Positions 5,533 through 5,651 of a stretch of DNA of 5,651 nt are shown in pieces. The notes beneath the pieces were generated by a model. That model did no database searches. It had not been told where the DNA came from and saw nothing but the letters and a program-made list of their open reading frames with translations. Both the position numbers and the translations under genes were made by a program. This DNA is from Deltaproteobacteria bacterium (GTDB lineage Bacteria > Myxococcota_A > UBA9160 > SMWR01): the NCBI GenBank assembly GCA_019313605.1, contig JAFDAW010000188.1:1-5651 (forward strand). Reading direction: 5' to 3'. Position 1 is the stretch's first letter. The number at the start of each line of letters is the position of its first letter.

Positions 5533-5604
5533 GAGCGTGACCCAAGACTGTCGCGCCGGCCGAACGCCGCTGCATCACCGCTGGCTGCGTTGCTCTCAAT
5601 CGCC

Positions 5605-5617
5605 CTAGCGCTGCTAG
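5605..5617. repeat. Short inverted repeat CTAGC-GCT-GCTAG
   Basis: CTAGC at 5605-5609 and GCTAG at 5613-5617 form a perfect 5-bp inverted repeat around GCT. It lies directly before the terminator-like hairpin in the 119-bp non-coding tail. Two adjacent palindromes in an intergenic gap could belong to a dispersed palindromic element, which cannot be judged from one copy. Confidence 0.3.
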
Positions 5618-5620
5618 CTG

Positions 5621-5639
5621 GAGAAGTCTTCGACTTCTC
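5621..5639 (+). terminator. Hairpin downstream of the PhaR-like gene, terminator-like
   Basis: GAGAAGTC (5621-5628) pairs perfectly with GACTTCTC (5632-5639) around the loop TTC; G5620/T5640 can add a wobble pair. The stem is followed by TTT and then GC-rich sequence, so the U-tract is short. It lies 88 nt after the phaR stop and no other gene starts between them. An intrinsic terminator is likely but weak. Being symmetrical, it could also serve an unseen gene entering from the right. Confidence 0.45.
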
Positions 5640-5651
5640 TTTGCGTCGTCG

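Noticed and set aside
5525..5651. Minus-strand frame open to the right edge (about 41 codons)
   Set aside because: It overlaps the phaR stop, has no recognisable motif and runs through two palindromes. It is more likely non-coding, though a truncated gene cannot be excluded.

Overview
This GC-rich window carries six genes. One is cut by the left edge and runs on the plus strand, one runs on the minus strand, and four run rightward on the plus strand. The gene set is a TatA-type translocase subunit, a zinc-ribbon/DUF3426-like membrane protein, two tandem ArsA/Get3-type ATPases and a PhaR-type PHA regulator. Together with the base composition, it suggests a deltaproteobacterial-type organism (Myxococcota, Desulfobacterota or a related uncultured lineage). 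That placement is an inference from gene content; there is no rRNA or other marker here.

Layout: positions 1-162 are the 3' end of a tatA/E-like gene. After a short convergent gap with a GC hairpin, a 585-residue protein is encoded on the minus strand (200-1957). It has an N-terminal CxxC...CxxC zinc ribbon, a very acidic linker with eight exact 20-residue repeats, one transmembrane helix and a C-terminal DUF3426-like domain. A 169-bp divergent spacer (1958-2126) separates it from the rightward genes and holds several inverted repeats.

The rightward set starts with two ArsA-family ATPases joined by an ATGA stop/start overlap (2127-3110 and 3107-4300). One base later comes a 178-residue helical protein with a basic tail that I do not recognise (4302-4838). 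A PhaR-type protein (4939-5532) follows after 100 bp. The last 119 bp are non-coding and contain two adjacent hairpins, one terminator-like.

The most interesting content is the ATPase pair. The first keeps the signature lysine of the deviant Walker A but has lost the switch I Asp-Pro-Ala. The second keeps Asp-Pro-Ala but has cysteine in place of the signature lysine. In Get3-type dimers that lysine reaches into the partner's nucleotide site, so the defects complement each other and predict an obligate heterodimer with one fully equipped ATP site. The arrangement resembles the mycobacterial Rv3679-Rv3680 pair. Linkage to a helical protein and a PhaR-like protein raises the untested idea that this ATPase serves polyhydroxyalkanoate granules or a membrane-targeting task. 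Nothing supports arsenite transport.
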